From a virus, in the IMG/VR virus record IMGVR_UViG_3300032070_000782, positions 1 to 22,083 of that record: DNA of 22,083 bases, one strand, 5' to 3'. Numbering within the stretch: the stretch's first letter is position 1; every line of letters starts with the position of its first letter. Below the pieces are notes generated by a model. That model had not been told where the DNA came from and ran no database searches. It saw nothing but the letters and a program-made list of their open reading frames with translations. Shown one piece after another: positions 21,315 through 22,083 of this stretch. The position numbers were made by a program, and so were the translations under genes.

Positions 21315-21321
21315 CATTATA
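21315..21321 (-). promoter_or_regulatory. Candidate TATA element for the HEPN-RHH-zinc finger group
   Basis: The minus strand reads TATAATG about 50 bases before the HEPN-like start. It is the best AT-rich element in this 236-base gap, but no transcription factor B element is clear, so this is weakly supported. Confidence 0.25.
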
Positions 21322-21396
21322 CACTCGACAATCTCAAACATCTCCCACATACCCCCGGCACACGAAAGCATAAAGCGCGCGCAATGTGTTAATTGA

Positions 21397-21424
21397 CTTG
21401 GCGTTAAACTGCGCGCGCGCCAAG
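21397..21424. repeat. Inverted repeat with GC-alternating loop
   Basis: CTTGGCG (21397-21403) and CGCCAAG (21418-21424) are perfect inverted copies around a 14-base centre that includes much of the second GC-alternating tract. It could form a hairpin or a binding site at the edge of the inserted group. Confidence 0.5.
21411..21423. repeat. GC-alternating 13-base direct repeat, copy 2
   Basis: GCGCGCGCGCCAA is identical to the copy at 20257-20269. The two copies bracket about 1.15 kb holding the zinc-finger, RHH and HEPN-like genes. A third related but shorter tract (AGCGCGCGCAA) lies at 21374-21384. Confidence 0.7.
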
Positions 21425-21501
21425 GGTTCGTCTTTGCACTTAAACACTGCACAGGGCTCTTTCACAAACCAGTTACATCAAGCCCAACACACGCGCGCCC
21501 G

Positions 21502-22083
21502 TTATCCTTCAGGTTTCTTCTCCCTAGGAAAGTTCTGCTTCAAATACGCAGAGGCCTTGTCCTCTACACGGTCATAGTACCCTACTTCCCAGTGAGTCGG
21601 GCTTATCAAGCCATACTCGGTGCATCCAAGCATCCAAGACACTAGACGAGCCATTTCAACTCTTTCGGCAGAACCATAGTAGTCCTCTCTGAGCATGTCT
21701 GCAACAATTCTGCTCAATCTGCCGAGAAAGCCACAGAAAACAGCAAACTTTTCAGGACCAAAATCAACGATTCTTTTCCCAGGCTCCCACGCTACATATT
21801 TCTCAAGTTCACTCTCAGCATTCGGATCGACGGCAAACTTGTCTCGAGAAAGCAGAGTTCCCAGTTTGAAAGCAATCTTGCTCTTGATGACCTGCCTGTG
21901 TTTTGACTCCAGCACCACACGAAAGGTTACGACGATTTCGCCTTCTATCCTGTCTCTAATCAAGAAATGCAGGTCACTCACACCTTCAATGTCCTTCACG
22001 AAATCATACAAACTCAGAAGAATACTTCTAGTGTTTTCTGCTTTGCACCGTAGGACGACAACACTCCAGGCATCATTCGGCAT
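21502..22083 (-). CDS. Conserved-looking protein of unknown function, at window edge
   Basis: I do not recognise the family. The 193 residues begin with an alpha/beta part (SVVVLRCKAENTRSILLSLY, about 7-26; VVTFRVVLESKHRQVIKSKI, about 51-70) and continue as helices (FAVFCGFLGRLSRIVADMLR, about 113-132; ERVEMARLVSWMLGCTEYGL, about 140-159). No membrane segment or catalytic motif is evident. The first in-frame ATG coincides with the last base of the window, so the gene may extend further upstream and this could be partial. It ends in a polar basic tail, FPREKKPEG. The composition is unlike the viral genes, and it probably marks the right-hand chromosomal flank, but that is not proven. Confidence 0.6.
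   Translation of the reverse strand: MPNDAWSVVVLRCKAENTRSILLSLYDFVKDIEGVSDLHFLIRDRIEGEIVVTFRVVLESKHRQVIKSKIAFKLGTLLSRDKFAVDPNAESELEKYVAWEPGKRIVDFGPEKFAVFCGFLGRLSRIVADMLREDYYGSAERVEMARLVSWMLGCTEYGLISPTHWEVGYYDRVEDKASAYLKQNFPREKKPEG

Noticed and set aside
21386-21577. 63-codon plus-strand frame across the GC-alternating tract
   Set aside because: It runs antisense to the end of the edge gene, has no ribosome binding site, and is built largely from repeat sequence.
1-22083. tRNA or rRNA genes as integration target
   Set aside because: Reading both flanks I found no T-loop consensus (GGTTCRANNCC) with a matching acceptor stem. A short tRNA at the edges would have been visible, though a covariance-model search was not possible.

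Overview
The window is most likely archaeal chromosome carrying a tailed-virus (Caudoviricetes-type) structural gene cassette. Every gene I accept is read from the minus strand, so transcription runs from high to low coordinates. An archaeal host is suggested by the Shine-Dalgarno forms (GGTGAT and GAGGTGA cores), frequent GTG and TTG starts, a fragment resembling the archaeal DUF5305 family, and small membrane-anchored surface proteins rich in N-glycosylation sequons. The protein style resembles Bathyarchaeia (TACK archaea). That placement is from memory and could not be tested here.

Right flank (about 19,660-22,083): a conserved-looking gene of unknown function touches the window edge. It is followed by a compact group with touching reading frames: a HEPN-like fragment carrying an R-x4-H motif, a ribbon-helix-helix protein, and a Cys4 zinc-finger protein flanked by five exact-length 15-residue repeats. 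Next comes a DUF5305-like gene that lacks its N-terminal half. An identical 13-base GC-alternating sequence lies on each side of the zinc-finger/RHH/HEPN group, which suggests an inserted segment.

Virion cassette (about 3,100-19,515), in order of transcription: a small unknown gene, putative small terminase, large terminase, a YkgJ-like Cys-cluster protein, portal, a short MuF-like protein, prohead protease fused to a scaffold-like region, HK97-type major capsid protein, a Cys4 protein, a membrane-anchored beta-helix surface protein, head-tail connector, HK97-gp10-like neck protein, possible tail terminator, an unknown, tail tube, tail assembly chaperone, a short tape measure, a Gly-rich putative tail protein, and a run of small downstream genes including two membrane proteins. 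Many neighbours overlap by 4 bases (ATGA), as expected for one translationally coupled operon. The best single observation is a canonical slippery heptamer (T TTT TTC) in the tail chaperone gene. A -1 shift there reads through an otherwise unexplained gap and stops one base before the tape measure start. This would be an archaeal-virus counterpart of the lambda G/GT frameshift.

Left flank (1 to about 3,080): a four-segment membrane protein, a large ABC-type ATPase fused to a GNAT acetyltransferase, a 213-base non-coding stretch, a two-segment membrane protein, and a class II-type PurE of purine biosynthesis, which is surely host. I see no integrase, replication gene, lysogeny regulator, tRNA or clear att site. 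The cassette may be a provirus whose other module lies elsewhere, a decayed provirus, or a domesticated particle (GTA-like) cluster.
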